Source: Fasciolopsis buskii (taxonomy: Eukaryota; Platyhelminthes; Trematoda; Plagiorchiida; Fasciolidae). Taken from it: DNA of 64,000 nucleotides. This document shows, in pieces, positions 24,145 through 36,887 of this stretch (the stretch's first letter is position 1; each line of letters opens with the position of its first letter). The stretch covers positions 15,397 to 79,396 of the forward strand of contig LUCM01007401.1 in the NCBI GenBank assembly GCA_008360955.1. The letters are read 5' to 3'. Under the pieces are notes generated by a model. The model was given only the letters and a program-made list of their open reading frames with translations, was not told the origin of the DNA and made no database searches. The position numbers were made by a program, and so were the translations under genes.

Positions 24145-27100
24145 ATAATTTACGGAAACGCACGAAATTTAGTTGCTTTGGTCGAAGTACGCATTGCAGA
24201 TTATTTTTACTTAGTCGATTGATTGCCATACTAATTGATATCAGACAAGCACGGAACTGGGCATGCAAACTCGGTCGATTAGGTGACTTCATTTATTCAA
24301 CCAGCGATTTTTTAGTTAATGCTCTCTCAAAGCTCAATTGTGGGTTTTGTTCGAGCCATCATTGCGTCTGCAAATAAATACATATGGCTATTCCGCATAT
24401 CCTGTTTCTAGATATTGTAAACATGCGGTGAGATTTGTCATAAACAAAAATAAGTCTAACTGTTACTCAGGAGTTCATTTCATGTCCTCACAGATCATTT
24501 AGAATGGGACCATTGTGAGACTGATCATCAATCGCAATGTACATGACTGCTTAACAGTTCGTCAACCACGGAATACTTATCAGAACGACATCTTAGAAGT
24601 ACCAATCTCACACCCAGCCATATTCCTCCTCCCCGTGGTACGCAGTTCCGAATTGCCATCTAAGCGGACTCAAAGGCCAATTATTTGACAAGTGAACCGG
24701 AAGATCGAGAGCATGTTTTAGCTGAGTTTCTCAGCCTCTTTTCTGCCTTATCACTCTCCTTTTAAGAATGATTTTTCTCTTGAGTTGGCAACTTTTTGAA
24801 TGAAGTATAAACATCTGTCTGGGCAAAAGTTTGCACACATACCAGTACACTAGATGACAAATTGCAGGTTCCGCTGCAGCTGTAATATCAGACATGACCG
24901 AAAGATAAATGATTGACTTGGAGAAGTTGTTTTACCATGCACAAATGGAATGAATTGTTAGATGTCACCGTTTCGGATGGATTCGCGCAGGGTTCAGTTC
25001 TGAAGAAGTCTAAATAAGATGAGCAGGTGGGAAACGCTCGCGAGGGCTAGGAAAGTAGAACTGAAAACGATGAAGAGTCTTCGATCCAAGGCAACGTTGG
25101 TTTCACGAAATGCTTCGTTATGCGACTTCATTTTCCAACTGGTCACCAGACCTCACAAAAGCACAGTATCGCTGCTTCCTCCTTTGTAGAAATAGTCAGT
25201 GATGCTTATAAAACCAACCCCTAAAATTGTTGGAACATTATAGATGTTAGGCCATCTGTGGAGGATTTTCACAGATTGTTTTCTATCGGTACCACAAGAT
25301 AGAGCATTTTTCATTCACAAACCTATTATCGTGGTAATCGCTTTCTGTAATGGGGGAGCATTTCAAATGCACTATAAACCGCTTCATAAAACGAAATAAA
25401 CCTGTAACTCAGATGGGTGGAGAGTGAGGAATATCCTTTAGTCGGTTGTCAGAACGACTGTCATAACTATCTAACAAATTAGAGTGGAAAAGGGAAACAA
25501 ACGATTGTCTACAAATGCCATTTTCAGGTCATAGTTACCATGACTAAGAAGAGAGTGCAGATTTGGTGTCGTACACGGAATTGCTTTTCTCTTCTCCATC
25601 ATGACAGGTTTGAAGTATAAGTGTAGTAGAACGAGCATGCCCAGAAGCCATTAGGACCCACTACATAGAGAGGGAGGACAACAAGTTAGCTACCCAGTAG
25701 GTCACGTGTTATAACGAGAGAGGCTAAAGCGAATTCCATTTACTACCGAAAATGGCCGCCTACTACCTGCAAAAACATGCAAACTTGGCTGCAATACAAT
25801 GTCTAAAGGTTAATCGTAGCCATGGGGACCCTCACGGTTAGGGCCAAATCTAGGGTAGGATTAATATAAATAAAACTGAACATAGGGGCCATTGCCTGTG
25901 CACTCATAATGCCACCCCGGGCTGGTGATGATTGATTTACGATTTAAACACCGTGCTCCTTGACTACGAAAATTGGTAAAGGTCAATCATATTTGTACGA
26001 GTTCTTTTACCGAGACAACGAAGTATGCATGGCTGGTTAACGGAAATCAGTGTGAGGGCCACTACTTAAATCGGAACACGATGAACGCAAAATCCAAACC
26101 TTGTCACTGAGTTCCTGCTAGCTAGATTGCGTAAAAACTCCAAGTTAGAAGGCAGTTCAAGGTATCGAGCTTGTGTTTGCTTCTCTGGTCCGTGTTTTAC
26201 ACCCATGATGTTATCAAGTTCATGTGCAATCTTCTTCGTCCCTGAAAAACTATTCAATTAATTAGCTGTTATCCCCCCCCCTAATTAGGTCTAAAAGCAT
26301 TTAAAACCGATTTGAAAATATCAAAGATTGCATTCGGACTGGACATGAACAGTCTTACAAAAGTGGAAACTCAGGGCTCGAACAGAATCAGGGACGATTT
26401 TCTTTTGGAACAAAAATATCACGGAAAATGTTAAGAGAACCGTAATTCTCTTATGATAGTTGCAGAAAAACATCTCCTAGAGAAGAGTCTACCTCTGTGT
26501 AATAGGCACGACACAGCAACCATTGTTGGAAGTAGAGTCTAGGAGGTTAGGAAGAAAAACGGACTGTTCAATGTTTTACAACCATCGACCTGGTACCACC
26601 GTGCCCTGAATTTGGTTGCTAGCTCATAGGATCATGTACTCAGTCGAGACAAGGAGTACGAGAAGTAGTGAGTGATCAGTTGCTAAGTGATACGTTAGGG
26701 AACTATGCAGAAGGGGAAAGTTTAAGAAAGCAAGAATACCACGGAATGCAGCTTTCAGTCATGTTACCCATCGCCTCCAACCATAAAATATGGTGGGAGA
26801 ATCTCGTGAACTGGACCTGTACCAGCCGGTCCAATGGTTAAATTTCCATACATTTTGCCATGTGATCGATTGGTCACCTAAATCTATTCTTCATTCATTG
26901 AGTACTCCAGTAATAACATCTAACGAGTCAAGCGTTCTGTCGGCATGAGCAAAAAGAGGTGGTCGATGGGTCACCGAAATAAGATATGCATTTGCCATCT
27001 TTAAAACAATAAGACAGAGCAAATTTTGATTTGTCACTTCCTGATTGGCTGATGATTAATTTTGACCTCTCTCCAATAGCGTTTTCTTTGATGTTTGGAA

Positions 27101-29828
27101 ATTTTTTTTTCGATCATAAAACTGGCCTTGTCTGTGGCTTCTAGTTTGGTTTAGCCTCATTTTAGTAGGCTAAAAATTACCGCTCTGACTCCGTGCCTTA
27201 GTAGGGACATGCACACATGCGAGTGGATCTTCCGGTGTCTGCATGACTTCAATGCTCGTGCCACTTCAGAATGACACAGAACACGCGCACAATTCGACAG
27301 TCATTAGCGGCTGGTGTAACCACTTGCTTCACGATCGATTCCGGTCGTGATTTCGTTGAAGATTCATGCTCATTGGACGAATAACAATGAAAAATGGTCT
27401 GTTAACCGCGTTGAACTTTCCACTGTTCAGTCAAGAAATTGGAAATGACCATAATTCAAGAGACTGAATGCATGTCAAAAGTGACAGGTTATCAGACTGT
27501 TTGTACAGTTTGGCAATCAAAACACACAAAAAGTCTAAGTGAGCAAATCAATTTAACATCAAGTGAATGGAGAGAAAAACTCAGAGTGGTAACTTTGTCG
27601 AATGACGCATTGTTTGACAGACATCGGACTGAATAAATCATTTCGCGCTGACTGATTTTAATTATGAAATCCATAGATATCATTAGGAAGTTAGATTTTA
27701 AAATGTACAACAAATTACAAGAGCTTTTTTTTCTGAGCTATCCCTATGTCATTCACTGAAACAATTTAACTGTCCTAAGCAAACTAATTAACACCGGGGA
27801 AAAAAGAAGAACTGATAAACTGGTCTACTTGAGCAAGCAGGCACTCAGTCAATATTGATCGCTTTGAGTTTCCGTAAGTAGGCAGCATGAAATTATAGAT
27901 CCTCAGTGCGATACATTTTAAAAGCCTTGTTTTCGTAAAAATTTGTTCTGCATTTCTGGGGTCAGAACCGTTGGGTCGTTTACAGACTCGGTACAAAACA
28001 CGATGAACACCGTCATATGTCATGTGTTTCACAATAAACCCATAGAGCAAGTTTAGAAAATGCAGAATACAGACACGCTTGCTCGCAATGATTCATATTC
28101 TAGCCAGTGCACCAAAATATGACCGGTGCCCCTAATTTACCTCTGCTTACTAAGCTGTACTATGCCGTTAGTGGCAAGATGCCTGTCGGTCGATTAGGAA
28201 GAATCTGTAACACAATATACATAGAATCATTAATTCCCCAAACACCCGTTTTCTTTATTCTGTAGGCCATCTGGCTGTTCGAGGGAAACGAGCTTCAGCG
28301 CCTTCCTCTGTTCTCCCGAGTGTCTCATGATCGCGCAATATGCAACAGATGGAAGAAGTCGTTCGTCACACTGGAACAGTAAGATTAGACAACCTTCAAG
28401 AAGAGATGTGGAGGAATGAACTCTACTTCAAGACTCCTATCCATTTCGGGCTAAATAAAAAAAATGGTGACTCTAGAACCTTCAAAATCTTAAGCACACC
28501 ATGATTAGATTGATCGTGGCTTCAAACTGAAACGGCATAACTTTTTGATTCCAAAAGTTAAACGTGAATTGACCACAATTTAGGGTGACACCAATCGGCT
28601 TTAGGTGTAATAAAATTTTTCGTTCCAGTTGCAAGTTGAAAATTAAGTCTGCATTGCCTAAGTGAAGAAAATACTATGAAGGCAACCAACTCGTTTCGCG
28701 TTTGGCGAATTTCCTCGGGTGGATAACCTGGTGAGGCGTATTGCTTTGCACTCTGGATTCACAACAGAGACTCCTGCGAGAACAACCCGGGATGTATCAA
28801 CGTAAAAGAAAAAGAACTAAGAAATATCCAAGACGCTTGCCTCGAGAATCCCTTTCCACCCAACTGAATTGTCACGAATTTAGGGGTTGCATCATTCTCT
28901 GGTGATGTTCCGTACGTCGACGTGAATTAACACGGATCGTTTAATGATAATGATGTGCGATTCGTGATTTGTCGTCCTCTTTTCGTTACCGAGTTCAATC
29001 ACGTTGAACGTGAACTGTTGATCATTAACAACAAGAAGGAAACAACCACATTATTATTCCACAGCATATTAGTAGTGAGCTGGGTGTTAGTGTTTAATTA
29101 TGAGTTATTCGAAAATCACGTGATCATCACTTTCTATAATGTGAACTAGAAAGGCACCACTTAAAACGCACAAAAGAATTAGATTTGTGCTGCACCTTGC
29201 GTGTTTGGTAGTGGGAATGGGAAACTGTGCTAGATGTTCGTTACTTTTCGGATGTGATGTGTGTGAAATTCGGTAGGGTGTGAAATGCACATTACATGTA
29301 TTGGACTTATAAGGATTTTAAACCAGTAACGGGTTACGTGATCGTTATAATGCCCCATGGTGAACCATTTTAATAATCTACGTCTACCGACTTTTTCCAA
29401 CTAAACAGCGCTTTTAAAATCCGAGGAATTTCTAGTATGTGAGGAGTTCGACTAACCGAAGACAAGATTTATTTTTCTTAATCAAATTTACAAAACGTTA
29501 AAATCGGATCTAGTGAATATCTCTTTATATCTTTACATGAATTCTTTATTTCCTATTGTAATTGGATGCCCTAGGCTTGGATATACGGGACCGCTTCGCT
29601 GCCGTAACCTTTCGCGAGTTTTTTTCAAATTGTTTATCGGCGCACCGTATTAACAACCGTTTATCGTTTGCCCATTCTCGCTGACAGGCCATATCTGAAA
29701 TAGAGCATTTTTTCACGCTGGTGATTTATGTGCCTTAGTGAAACATCTGGTGACATAGAATGACGCGTAAGTTGCCTTACAAATTCTATGGATCAGTTTC
29801 ATTGATTCGTCCAACGTGATTCATACGC
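24145..29828. other. No identified gene
   Basis: Unassigned AT-rich DNA with short open frames and a C8-9 run near 26,273. Nothing recognised. Confidence 0.4.
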
Positions 29829-29842
29829 ACACACGCGCTCGT

Positions 29843-29869
29843 GCACACACACACACACACACACACACA
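29843..29869. repeat. (CA)n microsatellite
   Basis: About thirteen units, with further imperfect CA steps to its left. A (TC)n run follows at 29949-29963. Confidence 0.95.
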
Positions 29870-29975
29870 GATCTCATGTGTGTATAGTTCGGCTCATGAC
29901 AGATGGGTCTTTGCTCGGAGGATAAAGAAATGTTTGGAGCTTTTTCATTCTCTCTCTCTCTCTTGCACAGTCACT

Positions 29976-30202
29976 CTAATATGGGACCATAACACAAACC
30001 GCAGCTGATGCGTATTGGGTCACATTAACTGGCATCGCCAAAGGCAGTAGCGGGTTTACATCATTTAACTTAGTGTGTTCGATGCCGATCGGAAGGGACC
30101 GATCGACTAAGAGAGGTGGAGAAATATGGTGAAATTCTGATGTGATACGTGGAGCCGGGTGTAATCGGAAATGCAATCTGAGCAGCTGGAAGTCCGATTG
30201 AA
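29976..30202 (-). CDS. Candidate further exon of the minus-strand gene
   Basis: Seen: a branch-like CTAAC and a TCTCATAG acceptor precede 30202. The frame is open in phase 1 for 74 codons to a TAG at 29976. The peptide contains QSDFQLLRLHFRLHP, then FHHISPPLLVDRSLP, then DVNPLLPLAMPVNV and VTQYASAAVC. Codon third positions are mixed, as in real coding sequence. No domain is recognised; it is rich in Leu, Pro and His with alternating hydrophobic residues. Whether it ends at the TAG or at an earlier donor is unknown. It is the nearest phase-1 exon candidate after the last EGF exon, but it does not start with the GC or GT that would finish the cysteine split at 32345, so the link is weak. Confidence 0.28.
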
Positions 30203-32344
30203 CTATGAGAGTTAGGAATGCCACAGGTAAATTACGGGAGCAAACACACGGTTCTGCGTAACTTCTACAGAATTGTGTAGCAGGTATCCTGATTTCAATC
30301 GCCGAAGAAGATTAATTCGTCAGATTCCAGAAAGATAAACAAAGCAAATGAACACGAGTGAGATAATGTGAAGATTTGGATTGCATGACTCCGAGTGTAT
30401 CATTGGTGGAGTTTTCAGGGATCAACGAAATATATTTACTTGTGTTCCAGAGTTGAAAATGGAAGGCAATCGTTACGTGAAGTCTTTTCAATATGATTTT
30501 GTACCCAACAGACTGATTGGTTTTTTACTTGCTTGGAAATTTCAGCAGTGCCGAGTGCGAAAACAATTTGACGAGCAAACTCGTTTCCGATGTTTCGTAC
30601 TCATATCATTACATCACAGTCCATTAGGAAGATCTTTAAGACGATTGGTTTAGTCAAAGAAAAATATAGATCAGAAGAGCCTAGTGGTGTTCCGTGCGTA
30701 ACTCTAATAATGGATGAACGTGTTTTTTTTCAATTATTGTCTGGTCCAAGGTTTGCATTTGGATGGAGGGTTGGCCAGAGGAGTTGATAAGAGGTTAAGA
30801 CACCGGCTGTATTTTACCTTTCGCGTTTAGTTGAAGTTGAAAAGTGGATGACGATCAAGAAGCTTTAGTGTGCACTAAGAACGAGGATCGTGTTCCATAA
30901 CGAAGACATTTTAATGAAATTCTGCACAGGTGGTCAATATTACTCTCGATTGGGTGAAGCAAAACTTCTTGGAAATAACTACTGTTGTAATTAATCTTGA
31001 AGAAGTTTGCCGTATGGATCTGCCTAAGATCAAAAATTTTGCTAGCAATAACGATACCTCATTTTGGTTTTTGTAAGATGCCCAAATCATCCCACATTAG
31101 CTGCGGAAGTTATATGGTCAACAGTTGCAATGCAACTCATAATTAGGGATGACAATTTGAATTTTGCTATTTTATAACCAGTAGAGAAACCGCAGTGAGC
31201 GCAAAAAAATTAATCGCTAGACAAAACTGGGTTCTCGATTAAACCTGAGGTCATTTGTTTACACTGTACATTATTTCATTAGGGGAACTGAAGGTCACGG
31301 CAGGAAAGGATGGGAGTTTTGTGGTGGACGAAAATATCCTAGAAACAGCTTTGTTTCACTTAATTTGATGGGTTCAAAACAGTTGAAGAAGAAAATAGAT
31401 CACACTTTTTCTGTTGCTGTACAACAAGCACATTTCACCGGTTCATAGATTGTTTTACTGAACATCACAGCTAGCTTCCTTGTTCTTATCTTTACCCCTA
31501 TATCTTCAATAAGTTGGCTGTGTACTCGCTAAGCTATGTGGTAGGAACAATAGAGGAACTATCGCAAAGGAAGAAAAAAGTGTAACCCGGTCTGAGCGAA
31601 GACGAACAGAAAAAACTCCCTTATGTGACAGGAACTGGACGATGTTCTCATGAATGTTTCGAAAACGATTTTTTTACGTGTACGAATGATCTGACAAACA
31701 GACATTCAAAAGGGTTTGTTGGAATCTATGCTTGGATTTGAAATCGACTTGCGGACTCAGCCAAACCTGAATGTTGTTTCGTTAACCAAAGTCAAAACGG
31801 AATGGTTGCAAACGTATGACCACTATCGCTCAGCCGAAACTCAACCAGGGAACAAAATATACCCTAATAAATGTTTTCTCAACTACACCGCTGATGGTTC
31901 CGAGGTCGACGTACATTGTTTACAACAGATGAATTGACCACAATTTGAACATTTCCTTCTCCGTTTACGAAGTTGTGTTAATCTCGATGATGTTGCCTAG
32001 AAAGTGAGACGAGATGATTTTTAGCTCATTAAATTCCCATGCACGAGGAAGGCAAATAGGACGTCTGGATATTTCTTTTTTACCTCTGATTCGATGGATT
32101 TTGACGGTGGACATTCGAAGTATGTCAGAATCATTTTTGCTAACAAGTCACTAGTAAGGTAATCGTTTTCAGATGGCGGTTTGTGGAGCCGGGATTTTTG
32201 AACGCAAAAAACTCATGGTTTCCCATTTGTCAATGTATCGGTTGTGCAGCCTTTCACTGTCAAAAATGATTTCACTCAGTCGGGCGGCATAATCACATTG
32301 AACAATTTATAATTTTCACAATCTTACCGATCAAACTGGTATAC

Positions 32345-32503
32345 AAGCTTGGCCGTTTTCCGCTTGTCGAAATCCACTGAGGCATTCACATCGATAAGCT
32401 TTACCGCCCAAATTGAGACAAAATCCTCCGAGACATTTGGCCACAATCTCAGGTCGACCACAAGGAGACACGGGGTCCGTCAAGAAGATGTGTCCTGTTC
32501 GGG
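32345..32503 (-). CDS. EGF-like exon 5 of the fibrillin-like gene
   Basis: Seen: the acceptor TTTTCCCGTCAG precedes 32503 (a second in-frame AG follows nine bases later). The peptide is RTGHIFLTDPVSP, then PCGRPEIVAKCLGGFC, LNLGGKAYRCEC, LSGFRQAENGQA. The exon closely matches exon 4 over the whole EGF core, a clear duplication. The 3' border is uncertain: GTATAC after 32345 would keep phase 1 and leave T for the next exon to complete the last cysteine, as at 63206. Alternatively the frame continues through TGT ATA CCA GTT to a TGA at 32331, ending the protein at ACIPV. The second reading keeps all six cysteines without another exon, but the first fits the pattern of the gene. No partner exon starting GC or GT was identified downstream. 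Confidence 0.8.
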
Positions 32504-33375
32504 CTGACGGGAAAAGCAGTACTTTTATCAATGGTCACGCTGTGTAATCTTGTGTGCGGATCACCGTACAGACGATTGAAAGAAGGATAACCTCGTAAAT
32601 GAACACAACTTTTGACTTCATCAAAATGCCACCTTTGTAAATTGGCGGATGAACATTCGACCGTTCCAAACAAAGTTTGCAAAGAGGCGGCACTGGACCA
32701 GCTTCACTCAGAAAAAATCACAAACAATAGCAAATGGAGAACCGTGACTTTCCGGTCATGATTTGGGGGAGAGTCAAGTCAACTTGTGTCCCAAGGGTAA
32801 ATCGGATAGCATGTCGGCTGGTCAACATATCCGCTGGTCAGCGCTTTCTAATTATCTTCCAGTTTCAGTTGCACACAGACCAGCGGGTGATCGCGTGGAA
32901 TGGAATGGATCGAGAACGGACAAGTTCTAAATGTTCTGTCCAGACCAACCGATCACAAGAAAGTGCACCTGGTTATCTTCAATGTCCTGTTTTAAAGGCT
33001 GAAGATGGTTTTGGAAGGGGGAAGGCCGACGAGACTTCCGTACTTTTGTTGAACTGGTATGGGTGCACAGATATATGCGAATGCCCAGAACATCGGCTAT
33101 AACTCGATTAGGATGATTCTTTGGCCAGAAATGACCACTGTGAACACTATAAAATAGACCAAATAATTTAGTAGCATTCACCTGGGGAAGGAACCCATTG
33201 AAATGTGCGGATCTACAAACTGTCGGCTACTTTGCTAAGGGAAAAAGGGTACGTGTTGGATAATCCGTAAGAATAAGGCATTCGGTTTTTGAGTTGTTTG
33301 CTTTAAATAGATTGCTTCGCAGTGTTCTGCTTAACAGATAAGAGGAGAAATTCCTGTGGACTATCAAGCAACCAT

Positions 33376-33500
33376 GACCACCAGGACTACCACGATACTG
33401 CTATTACTACTGACACTGTTAATACTGCTGCCAGTATCACTATTAGCAGTACCATCACTGCGACGGCAATCATTACTGCTATCACTACGACTACTGCTTA
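33376..33500. repeat. Imperfect ACT/ATT trinucleotide tract
   Basis: Degenerate three-base periodicity (ACTGCTATTACTACTGACAC type) makes both strands open and gives spurious low-complexity Thr/Ile or Ser peptides. Confidence 0.7.
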
Positions 33501-33802
33501 TCTCACTGAACCGAAGCCTTGTAATTCGTTTTGCCGCTCTTTTCATAACCAGTTAAGTTCGCGTCGTCTAGGGACACACGATAGTGTGATGTCAGGAAAA
33601 CAGTTTATTTTACAATTGTGCGGTTTTTAAAACCTATCACGATGCCTCTTCTGATCATCTACCGTCAAAATACACGGTCTCAGAGAAATCTCGGCATTAA
33701 AAATTAATCTGAGTTTAGTGATCAATTACTGGTTAATGACTCAATTACGTTCAACTGATGAACCTATTAAAGAATTCAAGAAAGAAAAACAGGCCTACTT
33801 AC

Positions 33803-33895
33803 GTTTGCTGCTTGTGGACTTCAGATTATTTTCACCGTTCGGGTTCGACTTTTGCAGATTCGCATCATTTTGCCAGAGAGCTTTGTTTCGACTGA
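33803..33895 (-). CDS. Ser/Asn-rich linker exon, candidate member of the fibrillin-like gene
   Basis: Seen: a very strong acceptor (23-base T-rich tract ending TTTTTAG) precedes 33895 and a GTAAGT donor follows 33803. Of the three frames only one is open, and it is phase 1 to 1 like its neighbours; 93 bases, 30 whole codons. The peptide reads SRNKALWQNDANLQKSNP, then NGENNLKSTSSK: polar, with no cysteine and no domain. It joins 36888 as Ile and 32503 as Pro. Inference: a short linker between two EGF modules, comparable with the 51.8 kb exon. A plus-strand open frame covering 33718-33945 and ending in its own GTAAGT is the competing reading. I prefer the minus strand because of the acceptor and the phase match. 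Confidence 0.5.
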
Positions 33896-34083
33896 CTAAA
33901 AAGAAAGAAAAACAAAAGTCAAGGCGAATGTCAACGACAGCGTAAGTTTCCAATACTGCTTACAAATTCTGTGACTGGTGATGTGCAAAAAATACACTTC
34001 CGGCAGATAAGATGGATGAACTTTTAGCCGATACCCAAACGGATATCTTTATTTGTTTCTTGTTACTACCAAGCCACCGAAAA

Positions 34084-34283
34084 TCAGGACGGAATTAATC
34101 GGTCTTCCTTTTTTGGCGTTTTTGTCGGAAAGTTTCGAGCAGCTGGTACATTTAAACCAGATGAATAACGTTGTGGTATTTGATCACACGAAGCCAAATA
34201 TTCGTAAATATAATCATTAAGGACGTGTTTTAAACATGTGTTGTAAACGGATAATTTGTGGACCTTTCTCGAATTTAGTTTGA
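34084..34283 (-). CDS. Candidate alternative terminal exon of the minus-strand gene
   Basis: Seen: a pyrimidine-rich stretch ends in CCAAAAG before 34283. The frame then stays open for 66 codons to a TGA at 34084, entering in phase 1 as the EGF exons do. The open frame runs further back to 34458, past the proposed acceptor. The peptide includes VYNTCLKHVLNDYIYEYL, ASCDQIPQRYSSG and a basic end, KTPKKEDR. I recognise no domain. If spliced from 36888 it would end the protein here without the last EGF module; if not, the transcript skips to 33895. A plus-strand open frame overlaps it (34256-34507, ending RSI-stop), so the strand is not certain. No poly(A) signal is obvious just downstream. Confidence 0.3.
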
Positions 34284-34809
34284 CTTTTGGTAAAACGCGG
34301 AACGGAAAAGACAAAACAGGTGATTCCAAATCCCGTAGACTACAACGAGTGCTTCGTAGTAGGGGCCACAGTCCAACTAAAAGTCTAAAGCAACACAATG
34401 AACCGTTCCTTTCACACGCAACCTTAGATGGGAAAGCACCCGTTGCACGGTACACCATGGCAAAATTATCGTGCTTAGGTGGGCAGACTCAAAAACGTTC
34501 CATTTGAAATGTAGCTGCGGTTTTAGCCAGGTGAAACTGTGTATCTTTGTAAGCAACAGTCTTCGCTAGGTGGTAATCAGACGGTTGTTCGAAAAAGTAG
34601 TGATTATACTCAAGAAAAGGACTTCGTAAACCTGACGGATGGTGAAAAGTTAGGCTTCACATCAACACCCTTGGATTTGGCAAGACATACATTACAAAAA
34701 TTTACAGAGGAACACCAGTGGAACCAAAATCTACATCCGAAACCTGTTTGGTACGAGAGTTGATTCTATGAACAAGCTGAAAGGAATCCCAATAGATTGA
34801 CCAGTGTTC

Positions 34810-35330
34810 GGTCTCGTTGGAGAAACCTTGGGGAAATACTGAGCAGAGCGGCCCCACCGGATGTCAAACCGAAACTCTGACGGGACGACGCGTTCGTAAC
34901 CATCAAACGGTCTGAAGCACCACCAACCTTTTTGCCATGAACGAAGTCTTCACGGATATCAGCTATACCATGAAGGCGAAACGTAATAAAAGTCTACCGG
35001 TTCTAGAGGTTTTCGTCGCTATGACAAGTATAGATAAATTGGAAACGTCCGTATGCCGCGAAAGTACGTACACGGACCAAATTTCACAGTTTTACAGTAA
35101 TCACCCAAAATGCCACAAAAGAAGCTGCATCAAGACACTCGGAAAAAGAGGACAATCCCACTGCAGCCAATCAAGACCGATTAAAGGGAATAGCGCAGTC
35201 AATATAGGCAAAAAAATGCACACAAACACTTGCCACAGGACCACAGCATTAAGGGTGTCATCTCAGCCGGTTATGAAAGTTTTGCAACCAAATTGCCCAA
35301 CTCAGCGCACAAATCAGTGCCATGCTGCTG
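34810..35330 (+). pseudogene. Penelope-like element reverse-transcriptase fragment
   Basis: Seen: LGEILSRAAPPDVKPKL, a stop, then RDDAFVTIKR, which fits the catalytic RYVDDTFVVIKR block of Penelope-like polymerases. After a frame change, from 34937 an open frame of 153 codons gives EVFTDISYTMKAKRNKSLP, then LETSVCRESTYTDQI and YSNHPKCHKRSCIKTL. Known: Penelope RTs follow the catalytic motif with a block like FTD-x-x-FTMEEE-x-x-LPFLDV, then a TSVYRK-x-T-x-T block and SNHP-x-x-HKRS. The match is clear. The YVDD block has lost its Tyr-Val and the frame is broken, so it is inactive. No GIY-YIG endonuclease is recognisable before the fold-back insertion at 35.4 kb. Confidence 0.75.
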
Positions 35331-35376
35331 AACATGAGCTGCGAGAAAGAAAACCATCCTCAGATTTGCTATCATC

Positions 35377-35395
35377 ATATATATATATATATATG
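35377..35395. repeat. (TA)n microsatellite
   Basis: Nine to ten units. Confidence 0.9.
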
Positions 35396-35396
35396 T

Positions 35397-35514
35397 GAGG
35401 TTAGAAGGCGTGCACTGAGTTATAACGTTTTGCTCCAAACTAGGACTCGTTGTCAAACGTCCTACTTTGAAGCTAAACTTCACAATAAGCGTTATAACTC
35501 AGGCTCCTAACATC
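35397..35514. repeat. Inverted-repeat insertion inside the Penelope fragment
   Basis: Seen: GTTAG with CTGAGTTATAACG on the left returns as CGTTATAACTCAG and CTAAC on the right, with about 70 bases between. TA-rich microsatellites border both sides (35377-35395 and 35548-35590). Confidence 0.6.
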
Positions 35515-35547
35515 TAAAATATGTTACCTGAGTTGCGGATACATTCA

Positions 35548-35590
35548 CTCATATATGTATATATGTATACATATATATGTATATATACAG
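35548..35590. repeat. TA/GTAT-rich microsatellite
   Basis: Interrupted ATATATGTATAC units. Confidence 0.85.
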
Positions 35591-36197
35591 ATAACACGAA
35601 TCGGAATACGGGCCGTTTGCCCTCAGGATCATTATCAAGGATGGAAATACGGGAAGAAAAGCGGACATAAACAGGAACAATGTCCAGAACTCAAGAAAAA
35701 TGGCAGTTCTTCCAATCTCAGTCCCTACGTTGTCGACTGTCTATCGGGATTCACGACCTTTAGTGAGCCTCAAACTACCGGGTTGACCAAACTGCAGTGA
35801 TGTGTTGACTTTGGGTATCCTACTAGAGGCCACTGGCCAAATAGTCTAACTCATAAGGCAGCATGATGATCTGCGAACCGTGAACTGATTGCCCTACGGA
35901 GTGGTCTAGACATCCCTGCCTTCCAGTGCACCCCTCCGTCACAGATGCCGGTGAGCATGGGGTTATTTTTCTTATGCCACCCTGGTTGGTTTGAAATCAG
36001 CGGACAGCCAACTTTCCTAGACTGATTGCCGGGGACCAGTGAGCAGCTTGGAGAGCTTCGGCTATTCCTCTTCGTCCTCGCAGTTTAGTAGACACACCTC
36101 GGCCAATAGAAGACAGTGTAAATTCTTCAGCAAAAACTCTTGACACAAATATGGTAATGATTCGACATGTTCGACCGTTACAAAGGCTAATTTTATT

Positions 36198-36480
36198 AGG
36201 ACCGAATGACGTAAGCAGTGTATCGAAAAATCGATGCGCCGTGTATTGATTTTAATTGTGAATGACACAGCGTTGTTGGTAGATGTGATGCGCCAATGTT
36301 TCGATTACTGTGGGTAGTCTTTCTCAAGACAAGTTTTACAATCAAATGCATCCAATGGGATCAAAAGCATTTGATTGTAAAACTTGCCGTGAGAAAGACT
36401 ATCCACGGTAGTCGAAACGTTGGCACATTACATCTATCAACAACGCTGTGCTATTAACATTATATCATTCACAATTAAAA
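36198..36480. mobile_element. PT family copy 2, long palindrome
   Basis: Seen: the longest copy, 283 bases. The left arm runs from AGGACCGAATGACG through AATCGATGCGCC, TTGTGAATGA, AGCGTTGTTGGTAGATG and AGTTTTACAATCAAA. The right arm repeats the inner part in reverse (TTTGATTGTAAAACTTGC, GTCGAAACGTTGG, CATTCACAAT). About 20 bases separate the arms. The flanking 11-base duplication CTAATTTTATT is at 36187-36197 and 36481-36491. There is no open frame. Inference: two Penelope 3' ends joined in inverted orientation. Confidence 0.85.
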
Positions 36481-36887
36481 CTAATTTTATTGCTTTAGTT
36501 CTTAGGAAATCGGCTTTAATCTCATTTCTACTTAACTTGCGGAACAAGTCTGTTACCTTGGTAAAACTGTGCCCTGACGATATGCTTGACTTTCCTCTTT
36601 ACACAAGGGAGACTTAAAAATACTTATAAAGTGGCCGTTTTTTATTAGTTTGTTGTTGCAACGTTTTACCAAAACTCGGAATTGAATGCTGCTTCTCAGT
36701 TGATTGGGCGACTTCGCAGATGGATGCCGTCGGGTCAAGGACTTCCATCTCAAAACTATTTGGGATAATTTTAGCTATTTAGAAAAGCTGAATTGCGATG
36801 AGTCACGTGTATGGATTTTGTTTCGGATGAACGGGGAAAATCGAGTGACGTTTTGATTTCACAACAACACGAAACATAAACACTCAC

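Noticed and set aside
32565..32700. Kunitz inhibitor domain upstream of the last EGF exon
   Set aside because: The C-x15-C spacing and RW-x-F fit, but the YGGC motif and the remaining cysteines are missing. The acceptor phase (2) also does not chain with the EGF exons.
32734..33102. Plus-strand 122-codon frame with a CUB-like stretch (LVNISAGQRFLIIFQFQ)
   Set aside because: The rest of the CUB pattern is absent and no splice partner or promoter is evident.
33718..33945. Plus-strand open frame ending in a GTAAGT donor, joinable in phase 2 to 34269-34507
   Set aside because: The minus strand has a far stronger acceptor, a perfect donor and the expected phase 1-1 over the same bases. Kept only as the competing reading.
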